Part shown: in pieces, positions 49,448-58,044 of the stretch
Numbering within the stretch: the stretch's first letter is position 1
How the letters are laid out: the number at the start of each line of letters is the position of its first letter
Origin: JAJXWB01 sp046349215
GTDB lineage: Bacteria > Pseudomonadota > Alphaproteobacteria > Rhizobiales > Beijerinckiaceae
Assembly: GCA_046349215.1 (NCBI GenBank)
Contig: JAXMCV010000001.1
Coordinates: 930,001 to 994,000 of the forward strand
Length of the DNA: 64,000 nucleotides
Reading direction: 5' to 3'
The notes under the pieces: generated by a model
Databases searched by the model: none
What the model was told of the DNA's origin: nothing
The model's input: only the letters and a program-made list of their open reading frames with translations
Made by a program: the position numbers and the translations under genes

Positions 49448-50610
49448 GCGCAGATTTCGCCAAGGCGCGGCGCGTGCTGATCCCGCTCGCCTTCGTCAAT
49501 TTCACGGTCGGCGTCGGCGCCTTCGTGCCGATCTCGCTTCTGGCGCCGCTGTCGCAATCGCTTTCCCTGTCGAAGGCGCAGGCCGGCTGGGTGATGGGCG
49601 TCTATGCGCTCGCCTATGCCGTGAGTTCCCCCATACTCGTCTCGATCAGCGGCGGCCTGCGCCGGCGCAGCGTCATCCTGACGGGCCTCGCGCTGTTCGT
49701 CGCCGGCGGCCTCGCCACGGCCTTCGTGCGCGATGCGAGCGCGCTGTTTGCCGTGCGCATCGCGGCCGCCATCGGCGCCGGCCTCGTCACGCCGGTCGCC
49801 GCCGCCATCGCCGTCGCCATCAGTTCGCCTGAGGAGCGCGGCAAGGCCCTGTCGACCGTCTTCATCGGCATGACGCTGGCGCAGGTGCTGGGCGTGCCCG
49901 GCGGCGCCTTCGTCGGCTACACGTTCGGCGTCGCCGCCGCGCTGATCGGCGCGGCCGCGCTCGGCGCGCTCGCCTGGATCTGGGTCGCCGTCTCGGTGCC
50001 GGCGGACGTCGCCTTCCAGCCGCAGTCGCTGGGCACGCTCGGACGCACGCTGATGTCGCCGCGCCATCTCGTCGCCGTACTGCTGACCGTAACGATCTCG
50101 ACATCGGGCTATCTCGGCATGACGTTTACCGGCCCGCTCGCCGAATACCGGCTCGGCATGGGTCGCGACGGCGTCGCGCTGTTCTTCGCGGCCGGAGGGC
50201 TCGGCGGTTTCGTCGGCAATCTCGTCGCGGGCCGCATCACCGACAGGCTCGGCCCATCGCGGACCCTGCTCATCTGCCTGATCGGCAATTGCGTGCTGAC
50301 GCCGGCGCTGACGCTCGTTCCTTTCAACCTGCCCGGCGGGCTACTCATCAATTTCCTGTGGTGCGCCTTCGGCTGGGGCTTCACCGTGCCGCAGCAGGCC
50401 AGGCTGATGGCGATCGATCCGAAGACGCAGGGCGTGATGCTCGCGCTCAACGCCGCCGGCATCTATCTCGGCGGCGGCATCGGCTCGTCGCTTGCGGGCG
50501 CGGTTTATGAACGATGGGGCCTCGAGATGACGGGCGTCGTCGGCGGCGCCATCGCGCTGTTTGGCGTAGCGCATCTGATCCTTTCGGACCGGCTCGCGCG
50601 ACGCGGGTAG
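49444..50610 (+). CDS. MFS transporter, sugar efflux/AraJ type
   Basis: 388 residues and twelve predicted helices. The loop between helices 2 and 3 has GGLRRRSVILTGLALF, and the second half starts around MSPRHLVAVLLTVTIST; the loop between helices 8 and 9 has AGRITDRLGPSRTLL, the internal repeat of the MFS signature. The closest type is the AraJ/arabinose efflux or purine-riboside exporter group, without fixed substrate. Translationally coupled to the GNAT (ATGA), so the acetylated product may be the exported compound (inference). Confidence 0.9.
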   Translation: MSADFAKARRVLIPLAFVNFTVGVGAFVPISLLAPLSQSLSLSKAQAGWVMGVYALAYAVSSPILVSISGGLRRRSVILTGLALFVAGGLATAFVRDASALFAVRIAAAIGAGLVTPVAAAIAVAISSPEERGKALSTVFIGMTLAQVLGVPGGAFVGYTFGVAAALIGAAALGALAWIWVAVSVPADVAFQPQSLGTLGRTLMSPRHLVAVLLTVTISTSGYLGMTFTGPLAEYRLGMGRDGVALFFAAGGLGGFVGNLVAGRITDRLGPSRTLLICLIGNCVLTPALTLVPFNLPGGLLINFLWCAFGWGFTVPQQARLMAIDPKTQGVMLALNAAGIYLGGGIGSSLAGAVYERWGLEMTGVVGGAIALFGVAHLILSDRLARRG

Positions 50611-50628
50611 GCGAGCCGCGGACCGTCC

Positions 50629-51168
50629 TCAACGACCGAGCGCCGCTTCCACTTCCGGCAGGATCGACTGGACAAGTTCGGCATAGGCCTGCGGGTTCAG
50701 ATGCGGCTCGGCGTCCAGTACGAGCATGCCGCGCGAGAAGGCGCTGCGGTACTGGTTGGCGAAGGCGCCGGTGACGTCGATATTGCGGATGCCGCGCGCG
50801 GAAAGTTCGGCCTGCAGCGCGGACATGTTGGAGCCGCCGTTCATGACTCTCTTCCGTCGATCGTTGTCGCGCGCGTATTCGTAAAGGACCAGCGTCGTCC
50901 CGCCCGGGATCGAGCGAGAATTGGCGAGAACCTCGGCGCTGCTCGCGCCGTTCACGCCCATGTTGACGACGCGCACGTTGTGGCCGCGCGCCTTCAGCGC
51001 CGCCTGCAATTGCGAGGGGTAGGCCTGCGAAAGCGCGACGCCGCGCCCGCGTGTGTTGCTGGTGCCAATGGCGACGATGGTTCCGGATGCGGCTTCCGCG
51101 ACGCCGGCGGTCGCAAGCAAAACGATCACGGCGCCTGCGCCGAAACCGCGAAGATCGAAACAGGCCAT
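50629..51168 (-). CDS. SGNH/GDSL-like esterase, exported
   Basis: 179 residues: signal peptide (about 1-26, AVIVLLATAGVAEAAS) and an arylesterase-type SGNH fold. Block I reads AIGTSNTRGRGVAL, so the usual GDS is GTS, keeping the nucleophile serine but changing the Asp. Block II is VNMGVNGASS, block III contains ARDND, and block V is LDAEPHLNPQAY with catalytic Asp and His. It is probably periplasmic, hydrolysing an ester or thioester of unknown structure. Ends 19 bases from the convergent MFS gene. Confidence 0.82.
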   Translation of the reverse strand: MACFDLRGFGAGAVIVLLATAGVAEAASGTIVAIGTSNTRGRGVALSQAYPSQLQAALKARGHNVRVVNMGVNGASSAEVLANSRSIPGGTTLVLYEYARDNDRRKRVMNGGSNMSALQAELSARGIRNIDVTGAFANQYRSAFSRGMLVLDAEPHLNPQAYAELVQSILPEVEAALGR

Positions 51169-51247
51169 CCCCCGCCCCCCGATTGCGATGGAAGAAAGAC
51201 TAGAAGATTGCCGCCCGCGACGCGTGTCTGAAATGTGCGGGCGGCGA

Positions 51248-51697
51248 CTACCGCCGCGCCTTGAAGAACTCCCGCAGCATGTCCGCCGCCTCGCTCTCGC
51301 GGATGCCGCCGTACATTTCCGGCGCGTGGTGGCATGTCGGTTGTCCGAAAAAGCGCGGACCGTGCTCGACGGCGCCGCCCTTGGGATCGCCGGCCGCCCA
51401 GTAGAGGCGGCGGATGCGGGCGAACGAGATGGCCCCGGCGCACATGGCGCAGGGTTCGAGCGTGACGTAGAGATCGCAGCCGACGAGGCGCTCGGAGCCG
51501 AGTTCGGCGGCCGCCTGCCGGATGACGAGCATTTCGGCATGGGCGGTCGGGTCCCGGTCGACGATGGTGCGGTTGCGGGCGACCGCGAGGATGCGGCCGT
51601 CGCGCACGAGCGCCGCGCCGACCGGCGTCTCTCCGGCCTGCGCCGCCTCGCGGGCGGCCGCGAAGGCCGCCGACATCGGATCCCCGCCCTGTACCAT
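51248..51697 (-). CDS. tadA: tRNA-specific adenosine deaminase
   Basis: Deaminates A34 to inosine in tRNA-Arg(ACG). 149 residues with zinc motifs HAEMLVIRQAA and EPCAMCAGAI, and the catalytic glutamate in HAE. Others are GETPVGAALVRDG and FFGQPTCHHAPEMYGG. The ATG at 51697 is in the standard position; an internal ATG at 51676 would drop seven residues. It is divergent from the pseudouridine synthase gene, only 27 bases apart, so their promoters must overlap or lie in the coding ends. Confidence 0.94.
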   Translation of the reverse strand: MVQGGDPMSAAFAAAREAAQAGETPVGAALVRDGRILAVARNRTIVDRDPTAHAEMLVIRQAAAELGSERLVGCDLYVTLEPCAMCAGAISFARIRRLYWAAGDPKGGAVEHGPRFFGQPTCHHAPEMYGGIRESEAADMLREFFKARR

Positions 51698-51724
51698 CCC
51701 CTCCGCAACCTGTATCAGACGCCC

Positions 51725-53581
51725 ATGACCGACAGAGACAAACGACAGGGCGGCCGGCCTTTCAAGTCCGGCGGCGGAAAAGATTTCGGCGCACGCAAGC
51801 CGGGCGGAAAGCCTGGCGGACGCAAGCCCGGCGCCGGCGCGCGCGACCGCAAGCCCGGTCCGCCGCCCAAGGCGCAGGAGGGCGAGCGCATCGCCAAGGC
51901 CATGGCGCGCGCCGGGGCCTGCTCGCGCCGCGACGCCGAGCAATGGATCGCCGAAGGCCGGGTCGCGGTTAACGGAAAGGTCCTGTCGAGCCCCGCCTTC
52001 AACGTGACGTCGTCAGACCGCATCACCGTCGACGGCAGGCCGCTCGCCGCCCGCGAGCGCACGCGTCTCTTCCTGTTCCACAAGCCGCGCGGGCTGGTGA
52101 CGACCGACCGCGACCCGGAAGGCCGCGAGACGATCTTCGACTATCTGGCGCAGCGCCATCCCGAACTTCCGCGTCTCATGACGGTCGGCCGGCTCGACAT
52201 CAACACCGAAGGTCTGCTGATGCTGACCAATGACGGCGGCCTGGCGCGCACGCTGGAACTGCCGCAGACGGGCTGGCTGCGACGCTACCGCGTGCGCGCG
52301 CACGGCAGCACGGACCAGGCGGCGCTCGATACGCTTGCGAAGGGCGTGCATGTCGAAGGCGTCGACTATGCGCCGATCGAGGCGAAGCTCGATCGCGTGC
52401 AGGGCGCCAACAGCTGGCTCACCCTGTCGCTGCGCGAAGGCAAGAACCGCGAGGTGCGCCGCGTGCTCGGCAGCCTCGGCCTCGACGTCAACCGGCTGAT
52501 CCGCGTGTCCTACGGACCGTTCCAGCTCGGCGACATCGCCGAAGGCGCAGTCGAGGAAGTGAAGACGCGCGTGCTGCGCGACCAACTCGGCCCGACCCTG
52601 ATCGCGCAATCGGCCGCCGATTTCGAGGCGCCCGCGAAGGAAAGCGAAGACCGTCCGGCGCGCGCGCCGCGCGGACGCGAGGAGCGCCCCGACCGCCCGC
52701 CGCGCGGGCGCCAGGAGCGCGGCGGGCGGGACGAGCGCAGCGGTCGGGACAGGCCGTTCGAAAAGCGCGAGCGCTTTTCGCGCGACGAGGAACGGCCGGC
52801 GCGCGGACGCCGCTTCGAGCGCGACGAAGAAGCTGTCGAGAAGAAGACGGAGCGCCCGAAACCCGGCTCGCGCAAGCATGTGACGACGATGCGCGCCGAG
52901 CGCGACGAGCGCCTCAAGAAGGAGCGCGTGAAGATCGAGCGCGGCGCAACCGCCGACCGGCGCGGCCGCGCCGTCGTGGTCGAGCGCGTGATCTCGACGG
53001 AGCCGAAGGCCGAGCCCGAAAGCCGCAACGCAAGGCGCTTCAAGGCGGAGCGCGGCGGCGACAGGCCTGTGCGCCGCAAGCCGCGCGAGGGCGCGGAATT
53101 CGGCCGCGACGAACGGCGGCCGTCGCGCGAACGTGGCGAACGCGCGTTCGGGAAGCGCGGCGAAAAGCGTGACGGCGAGCGCGGGTTCGCGCCGCGCGGC
53201 GAACGGAAATTCGAGGGACGCCGGCCGGAAGGCCGCGACGGCGAAGGCGCGCGCAGGTTCGAAGGACGCGGTCCGCGCCGCGAGGAACGCGGCGGCGAGA
53301 AGCGTTTCGAGCGTCGCGACGGCGACACGCGTTTTTCGCGCGACGAGCGCGGCGGAGATCGCCCGTTCAGGCGGACCGAACGCAGCGGCGACCGCCCCTA
53401 TGGCGAACGCAAGGGCCGTGACGAAAGCCGCGGATCGCGTTCCGGCGGCGACAGGCCGCAGGGCAAGGGACCGCGCCCGGGCGGCGAGCGTCCGAGAGGC
53501 GATCGTCCGCCAGGCAAGGGGCCGCGCAAGGGTCCCGGCGGCAATCCCGGCGCTCCGCGCAAGCCGCGCGGACGCGACTGA
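51725..53581 (+). CDS. rluB: Pseudouridine synthase RluB-like with long disordered tail
   Basis: 618 residues. An S4 RNA-binding domain (about 54-110, RIAKAMARAGACSRRDAEQWI) and a RsuA/RluB catalytic domain with GRLDINTEGLLMLTNDG, whose Asp is near residue 158, then GKNREVRRVLGSLGLDVNRLIRVSYGPF. The acting target in family members is U2605 of 23S rRNA. About 310 C-terminal residues are almost entirely Arg, Gly, Glu, Asp, Pro and Lys in short repeats such as GERAFGKRGEKRDGERG, predicted disordered; the N-terminal 50 residues are of the same type. The gene meets rsmD at TGATG. Confidence 0.9.
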   Translation: MTDRDKRQGGRPFKSGGGKDFGARKPGGKPGGRKPGAGARDRKPGPPPKAQEGERIAKAMARAGACSRRDAEQWIAEGRVAVNGKVLSSPAFNVTSSDRITVDGRPLAARERTRLFLFHKPRGLVTTDRDPEGRETIFDYLAQRHPELPRLMTVGRLDINTEGLLMLTNDGGLARTLELPQTGWLRRYRVRAHGSTDQAALDTLAKGVHVEGVDYAPIEAKLDRVQGANSWLTLSLREGKNREVRRVLGSLGLDVNRLIRVSYGPFQLGDIAEGAVEEVKTRVLRDQLGPTLIAQSAADFEAPAKESEDRPARAPRGREERPDRPPRGRQERGGRDERSGRDRPFEKRERFSRDEERPARGRRFERDEEAVEKKTERPKPGSRKHVTTMRAERDERLKKERVKIERGATADRRGRAVVVERVISTEPKAEPESRNARRFKAERGGDRPVRRKPREGAEFGRDERRPSRERGERAFGKRGEKRDGERGFAPRGERKFEGRRPEGRDGEGARRFEGRGPRREERGGEKRFERRDGDTRFSRDERGGDRPFRRTERSGDRPYGERKGRDESRGSRSGGDRPQGKGPRPGGERPRGDRPPGKGPRKGPGGNPGAPRKPRGRD

Positions 53582-54135
53582 TGCGGATCGTCGGCGGCCG
53601 TTTCGGCGGACGCAACCTGAAGGGCCCGTCGTCGCAGGCGGTGCGGCCGACCTCGGACCGGCTGCGCGAGACGATCTTCAACATTCTCGCGCATGGCTAC
53701 GACGATTGCGTGGAAGGCGCGCGCGTCGTCGACCTGTTCGCCGGCACTGGCGCGCTCGGACTCGAGGCGATCTCGCGCGGCGCGAAATTCGCGCTCTTCG
53801 TCGACGAGGGGTCGGAAGCGCGCGCCCTGTTGCGCGAGAACGTGCATACGCTCGGCCTCGGCGGACAGACGCGAATCTTCCGCCGCGACGCCACAAAGCT
53901 CGGCGATGCGCCGGCCGGCGAGCAGTTCACGCTCGCCTTTCTCGATCCGCCCTATTCCCGCGGCCTCGCGCCGCGCGCGCTCCATGCGCTGGTCTCCGGC
54001 GGCTGGCTCGCGCCGGGCGCGCTGGTCGTGATCGAGGAAGCGGCGACAGAAGACGTCGCGCTGCCCTCGGGCCTGAGCGAACTCGACCGCCGCAGCTACG
54101 GCGAGACGCAGATCGTTTTCGCGCGCGCGGGCTAA
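53581..54135 (+). CDS. rsmD: 16S rRNA (guanine-966-N2)-methyltransferase
   Basis: 184 residues. Family marks are MRIVGGRFGGRNLKGP, RPTSDRLRETIFNIL, the SAM loop VVDLFAGTGALGLEAISRGA and the catalytic LAFLDPPYSRGLA. It methylates N2 of G966 in 16S rRNA. Its ATG overlaps the rluB stop by one base, a second RNA-modification gene in the same unit. It converges with the MFS gene by four bases. Confidence 0.96.
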   Translation: MRIVGGRFGGRNLKGPSSQAVRPTSDRLRETIFNILAHGYDDCVEGARVVDLFAGTGALGLEAISRGAKFALFVDEGSEARALLRENVHTLGLGGQTRIFRRDATKLGDAPAGEQFTLAFLDPPYSRGLAPRALHALVSGGWLAPGALVVIEEAATEDVALPSGLSELDRRSYGETQIVFARAG

Positions 54136-55307
54136 CGTCTCGCATCCGCGCGCACCACGACGAGCCCGAGCGCTGCGGAAATCACCAGCGCGGCAACCGC
54201 TATGAGGGACGGCGCGAGAAAACTGCCGGTCGTCTCGCGCATGTAGCCGGCGAGCGGCGGCCCGACGATCTGGCCGAGGCCAAAGGCGACCGTCATGATC
54301 GCCTGCGCGCGCTGCGGCGCCATATCCGTCAGCCGCCGCGCGATGCCGAGGCCGACCGCCGTGATCGCCATGAACGTGCCGCCGAGCAGGATCCCTGACA
54401 GCACGATGGTCGCCGGCGTCGGCGAGACGACGCTGAACGCCACACCCGCGGCTTCCGCGAGGCAGGCGAGACAATAGGCAGCGATATCGGTCGTGCGTTG
54501 CGCGACCCATGGCCAGAAGACGATCGAAACGGCGCCGGCCATTCCGACGATACCCCAGGCCCAGGGTTCGAGCGCCGACAGCGTCGGCGTTTCGCGGACG
54601 ATGGCGACGAGGAACGTCGCGGTAATGACATAGCCGAAGCCGAACAGGCCGTAGGAGACGACGATGGCCGCGAGCGGCGCTGACATTCGGCCATGCTTCG
54701 CGGCCGCGACTGTCTGTTGCTCGCGCTTCGGCGGCGCCGGGAGAAGAAAGGCGATGATGACCACGATGATCGTCGCGGCTGTCGCGTTGGCGATCCACGA
54801 CGCGCGCCAGGAAAAGCCGGAGGCTGCGAGCAGCGACACAAGAGCCGATGATCCGGCGATGCCGAATCCGACGCCGGCAAAAGGGGCAGCCGACAACCGC
54901 ACGCGGCCGGCGCGCACGAGCGGCTCCAGAACAAGGCTGGACAGGCAGACGATGACGAAAGACGAGCCGGCGCCGCCGACGAATCGCATCGCGGCATAGA
55001 AAGGCAGCGACGGCGGCGCCGCCATGCCGGCGAGAGTCAGCGCGCCGACCAGCGAACCGCCCATGAAGAACGCCCAAGGCCAGCGTTGCGCAGCCGAATT
55101 GACGGCGACGAGCGCGCCGACGAGATAGCCGAGGAAATTGGCGCCGGCGACCAGGCCGGCCGAAGACGGCGTCAGCGCGCCGTCCGCCAGCATCTGCGGC
55201 AGGATCGGCGTGTAGACGAACCTGCCGATGCCGAATGCGGCCGACATGCCGAGCATGCCGCAGATGGCGAGGCGCGCGGGCGAAACGGATGCGACCGGAA
55301 CCGTCAT
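54132..55307 (-). CDS. MFS transporter, YbfB/YjiJ type
   Basis: 391 residues, twelve helices, with CGMLGMSAAFGIGRFVYTPILPQM at the start (marker GIGRFVYTPILPQM), GFGYVITATFLVAIVRE and GMAGAVSIVFWPWVAQR (marker WGIVGMAGA), and LGQIVGPPLAGYM near the end. These fit the YbfB/YjiJ MFS group with no known substrate. The assigned ATG at 55307 lies in the first arm of a dispersed repeat, so the true start may be further in; see the finding. It converges with rsmD, overlapping its stop by four bases. Confidence 0.85.
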   Translation of the reverse strand: MTVPVASVSPARLAICGMLGMSAAFGIGRFVYTPILPQMLADGALTPSSAGLVAGANFLGYLVGALVAVNSAAQRWPWAFFMGGSLVGALTLAGMAAPPSLPFYAAMRFVGGAGSSFVIVCLSSLVLEPLVRAGRVRLSAAPFAGVGFGIAGSSALVSLLAASGFSWRASWIANATAATIIVVIIAFLLPAPPKREQQTVAAAKHGRMSAPLAAIVVSYGLFGFGYVITATFLVAIVRETPTLSALEPWAWGIVGMAGAVSIVFWPWVAQRTTDIAAYCLACLAEAAGVAFSVVSPTPATIVLSGILLGGTFMAITAVGLGIARRLTDMAPQRAQAIMTVAFGLGQIVGPPLAGYMRETTGSFLAPSLIAVAALVISAALGLVVVRADARR

Positions 55308-55431
55308 GCCCAGGCTTGTCCCGGGCGTCCACGCCGCGCCGCTCGGACATTTGCGCAAAAAGTTCCGCCTGCTTCGACATTGCCGTGCGCAATCGAAACG
55401 CGTGGATGGCCGGGACAAGCCCGGCCATGAC
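55303..55431. repeat. Dispersed long inverted repeat before the MFS and AMP-ligase genes
   Basis: Arms GTCATGCCCAGGCTTGTCCC (55303 onward) and CGTGGATGGCCGGGACAAGCCCGGCCATGAC (ending 55431) are near-perfect inverted copies, about 31 bases each. This is the abundant alphaproteobacterial repeat whose reading frames look like MAGLVPAIHAF. It is not coding. One arm contains the assigned MFS start codon. Confidence 0.8.
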
Positions 55432-55534
55432 GCCGAAAGACCGGTACGGGTTTCAAAGGCGGGAGCTCCTCGCAATCGCGATCATAAGACATTATCCTCC
55501 GGCCAAATCCAATTGCAGGAAACGCCGACCTCAC

Positions 55535-57112
55535 ATGAGCAAACAGAACGAGCGCTCGCTGGACGCACTCATCGCGCCGGGCGCGACCGACGGCGTCGCC
55601 TTCGTGTTCGACGGGGCGCCGGTGAGACGATCCGATTTCGCGGGGCGGGTCGACGACACCGCCGGCTGGCTCGCGGCGCAGGGGATCGGCCGGGGCGACG
55701 TGGTCGCCGTCTGGCTCGTCAACCGGCTCGAATGGATGACGTTGCTGTTCGCCTGCGCCCGGCTCGGCGCCATCGTCGCCGCCGTCAACACGCGCTACCG
55801 CGCCGCCGATGTCGCGCATGTCGTCGGCCTGTCCGGCGCGCGCATGCTGGTGCTGGAGCCAGGATTCCGCTCGATCGATTTTCGCGCGATTCTCGGCGGG
55901 CTCGACAAGGCGGCGGTTCCGGCGCTGGAAAAGCTCGCGATCGTCGGCCCGGCCGAGCTTGCGGCGCCATGGTCCTGCATACGCTTCGACGCATTCGAAC
56001 GTCGCCTCGCGCCGCCGGCCGCGCAGGGGGATTGCGACATTCCCGTCCTGCTCTTCACCACTTCGGGCACGACCAAGGGACCAAAACTCGTCGCGCATTC
56101 GCAGGCGACGCTGTCGGGCCACGCGCTGTCGATCGGCAAGGCCCTCGGCCTGTCGGGGCGCGATCATTCGGCTCTCGCCATGTTGCCGTTCTGCGGCACG
56201 TTCGGCATGGCGAGCGCGCTCGCCTTCTTCGCGGCCGGCGCGCCGATCCATGTTCTCGACGCCTTCGACGTGGAGCCGGCGTTGCGTATCCTGAAGGAGG
56301 AGCGGATCACCCATTCCTTCGGTTCGGACGAAATGTTCCGACGCTTGCTGGCGGCAACCGACGAGCCGAAGCCGTTTCCGCATGCGCAGGTCTTCGGCTT
56401 CGCGGCGTTCCAGCCGGGCTGGCGCGAATTCGCGGCCGCGGCTGACAAGCGCGGGCTGCCGCTGCGCGGCCTCTACGGGTCGAGCGAAGTGCAGGCGCTG
56501 TTTTCCATCGGCCGGGCCGATGTCGCCTTCGAGGATCGCATCGAATGCGGCGGCTGGCCCATGTCGCCGCAGGCGCGCGTGCGTATCCGCGATACGGAAA
56601 GCGGCGAACTCGCCGCGCCCGGCGTCTCGGGCGAGATCGAGATCGACGCGCCCTCGCGCTTCCTCGGCTATTTCAGGAATCCCGAGGCGACGGCTGAAGC
56701 GACGACGATGGACGGCTTCTTCCGCACCGGCGACATCGGCCGCCTGCGCGCCGACGGTTCCTTCATCTACGAGACGCGCGCCGGCGACGCCATGCGGCTC
56801 GGCGGCTTTCTCGTCGGTCCCGGCGAAATCGAGGACGAACTGAAAGCCTGTCCGGGCGTCGCGGACGCGCAGGTCGTGGCGATCGACCTGAAGGGGCAGG
56901 CGCGCTGCGCCGCCTTCGTCATCCCGCAGGCGGGCGCGGAATTGCGCGAGGAAGCATTGATCGCGCATGTGCGCGACAGGCTGGCCGGCTACAAGGTTCC
57001 CGCCCGCGTGTTCTTCGTCGAGGCGTTTCCCGTCACCGACAGCGCAAACGGCGTGAAGATCCAGCGCGCGAAGCTGCGGGCCATGGCGATGGAACGGATC
57101 GAAGCGGAATAG
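55535..57112 (+). CDS. AMP-dependent acyl-CoA synthetase/ligase
   Basis: 525 residues of the ANL superfamily. The ATP loop is LFTTSGTTKGPKLVAHS, the adenylate motif YGSSEVQALFSI, the hinge FRTGDIGRLRADG and the catalytic lysine in TDSANGVKIQRAK. This fits an acid-CoA ligase for a medium- or short-chain, aromatic or dicarboxylic acid; the exact acid is unclear. It lies divergent from the repeat, and on the plus strand just ahead of a convergent MaoC-type gene, suggesting a small CoA-ester pathway. Confidence 0.92.
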   Translation: MSKQNERSLDALIAPGATDGVAFVFDGAPVRRSDFAGRVDDTAGWLAAQGIGRGDVVAVWLVNRLEWMTLLFACARLGAIVAAVNTRYRAADVAHVVGLSGARMLVLEPGFRSIDFRAILGGLDKAAVPALEKLAIVGPAELAAPWSCIRFDAFERRLAPPAAQGDCDIPVLLFTTSGTTKGPKLVAHSQATLSGHALSIGKALGLSGRDHSALAMLPFCGTFGMASALAFFAAGAPIHVLDAFDVEPALRILKEERITHSFGSDEMFRRLLAATDEPKPFPHAQVFGFAAFQPGWREFAAAADKRGLPLRGLYGSSEVQALFSIGRADVAFEDRIECGGWPMSPQARVRIRDTESGELAAPGVSGEIEIDAPSRFLGYFRNPEATAEATTMDGFFRTGDIGRLRADGSFIYETRAGDAMRLGGFLVGPGEIEDELKACPGVADAQVVAIDLKGQARCAAFVIPQAGAELREEALIAHVRDRLAGYKVPARVFFVEAFPVTDSANGVKIQRAKLRAMAMERIEAE

Positions 57113-57919
57113 TCAGGCCGCGGCTTTCACGTGGCGCGGGCGCCAGATTGCGGTGTGGATGATTTCGGCGACGACGGTCCGGCCGTTCGCGACGACCATG
57201 GCGTCGAATTCGACGATGTCGTGGCCCTTGGATTCGAGATTGGAGAGAATGCGCGAGCGCACGGTCAGTTCGTCGCCGACGCGTGCGAGCGCGAAATTGC
57301 GCACGCGGCTGCCGACGTGGATCCATGGGCCGAGGATGACGTTCTGCACCAGCGCGGCGTTGCACAGCCTCAGGATCTGGCCGGGATGAACGAGATTCTC
57401 GCGCAGGTAGAGCGCGTCCGTCTCGCCGACGTCCTCCAGATATTTCGCCAGCGCCGCGCGGTCGATCGTCATCGGGGCGACGCCGAGCCCGACGCCGGCG
57501 GCCAGCGTCTCGCCGCTGGCGTGCGGGCGCTCGGCCGGCGGAACGCTGGTCGGCAGATCCTGCGGCGCGCGCGCCTTGCGCGCACCGGCGGAGAGCCATG
57601 CGCGTCCCGTCGCGTTGAGCGTGTCGCCGGTGCGCACGGCAAGCGACAGCGAGCCGTCCTGTTCTTCTTCGGCCGAGGCGCGCACGACATTGCCGTCATA
57701 GACCGGCTTGAGGAACCTGCATTCGGCTTCGCCGCGCTCGAGCCACTCCCTGCCCCAGCGCGCAACCGGCAGGTGCGTCATGTAGGCATAGACCTCGACG
57801 CCCGGCACCAGCGCGCCGGTGAAGCCGAATTTCTGCGCGACAGCGTCGTCGTGGATCTTGTTCTCGGATGTCGCGGCCGTATTGAAGGCGCGCACATCAT
57901 GCGCCGGCATTGCTGTCAT
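57113..57919 (-). CDS. MaoC/hotdog-fold hydratase-like protein
   Basis: 268 residues. The N-terminal half has the hydratase pattern NKIHDDAVAQKFGFTGALVPGVEVYAYMTHLP, marker NKIHDDAVAQKFGF, and the C-terminal half resembles a second hotdog fold with FALARVGDELTVRSRI and DAMVVANGRTVVAEI. Such two-fold MaoC-like proteins hydrate enoyl-CoA esters. It overlaps nothing, and its stop directly follows the AMP-ligase stop on the other strand. The ATG at 57919 was chosen; an ATG at 57910 is possible. Confidence 0.82.
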   Translation of the reverse strand: MTAMPAHDVRAFNTAATSENKIHDDAVAQKFGFTGALVPGVEVYAYMTHLPVARWGREWLERGEAECRFLKPVYDGNVVRASAEEEQDGSLSLAVRTGDTLNATGRAWLSAGARKARAPQDLPTSVPPAERPHASGETLAAGVGLGVAPMTIDRAALAKYLEDVGETDALYLRENLVHPGQILRLCNAALVQNVILGPWIHVGSRVRNFALARVGDELTVRSRILSNLESKGHDIVEFDAMVVANGRTVVAEIIHTAIWRPRHVKAAA

Positions 57920-57977
57920 TGTCGTTTCCTCCGCGCGAACAATGCGGCGGCGCACGAAGGCTGGCAAGCGCCTGCGA

Positions 57978-58005
57978 TTGACACGGGCGCCCGAGCCGAC
58001 ATGAT
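57978..58005 (+). promoter_or_regulatory. Promoter of the periplasmic binding-protein gene
   Basis: TTGACA (57978-57983) and CATGAT (58000-58005) are spaced by 16 bases, about 40 bases ahead of the ATG at 58045. The -35 is perfect and the -10 has four of six matches. Confidence 0.5.
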
Positions 58006-58044
58006 GCGCGCCAAGCCGCAACCATGGCGGACCTGGAGGAAACA

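Noticed and set aside
51053..51724. Upstream in-frame extension of the rluB-like protein
   Set aside because: It runs antisense through tadA and into the SGNH gene end, and the family start lies at the 51725 ATG.
55303..55475. Short peptides beginning MAGLVPAIHAF and similar
   Set aside because: These are translations of the intergenic repeat, a known source of false proteins in alphaproteobacteria.
55235..55534. Upstream extension of the AMP-ligase reading frame
   Set aside because: It crosses the dispersed repeat and the antisense MFS coding start; the domain begins at 55535.
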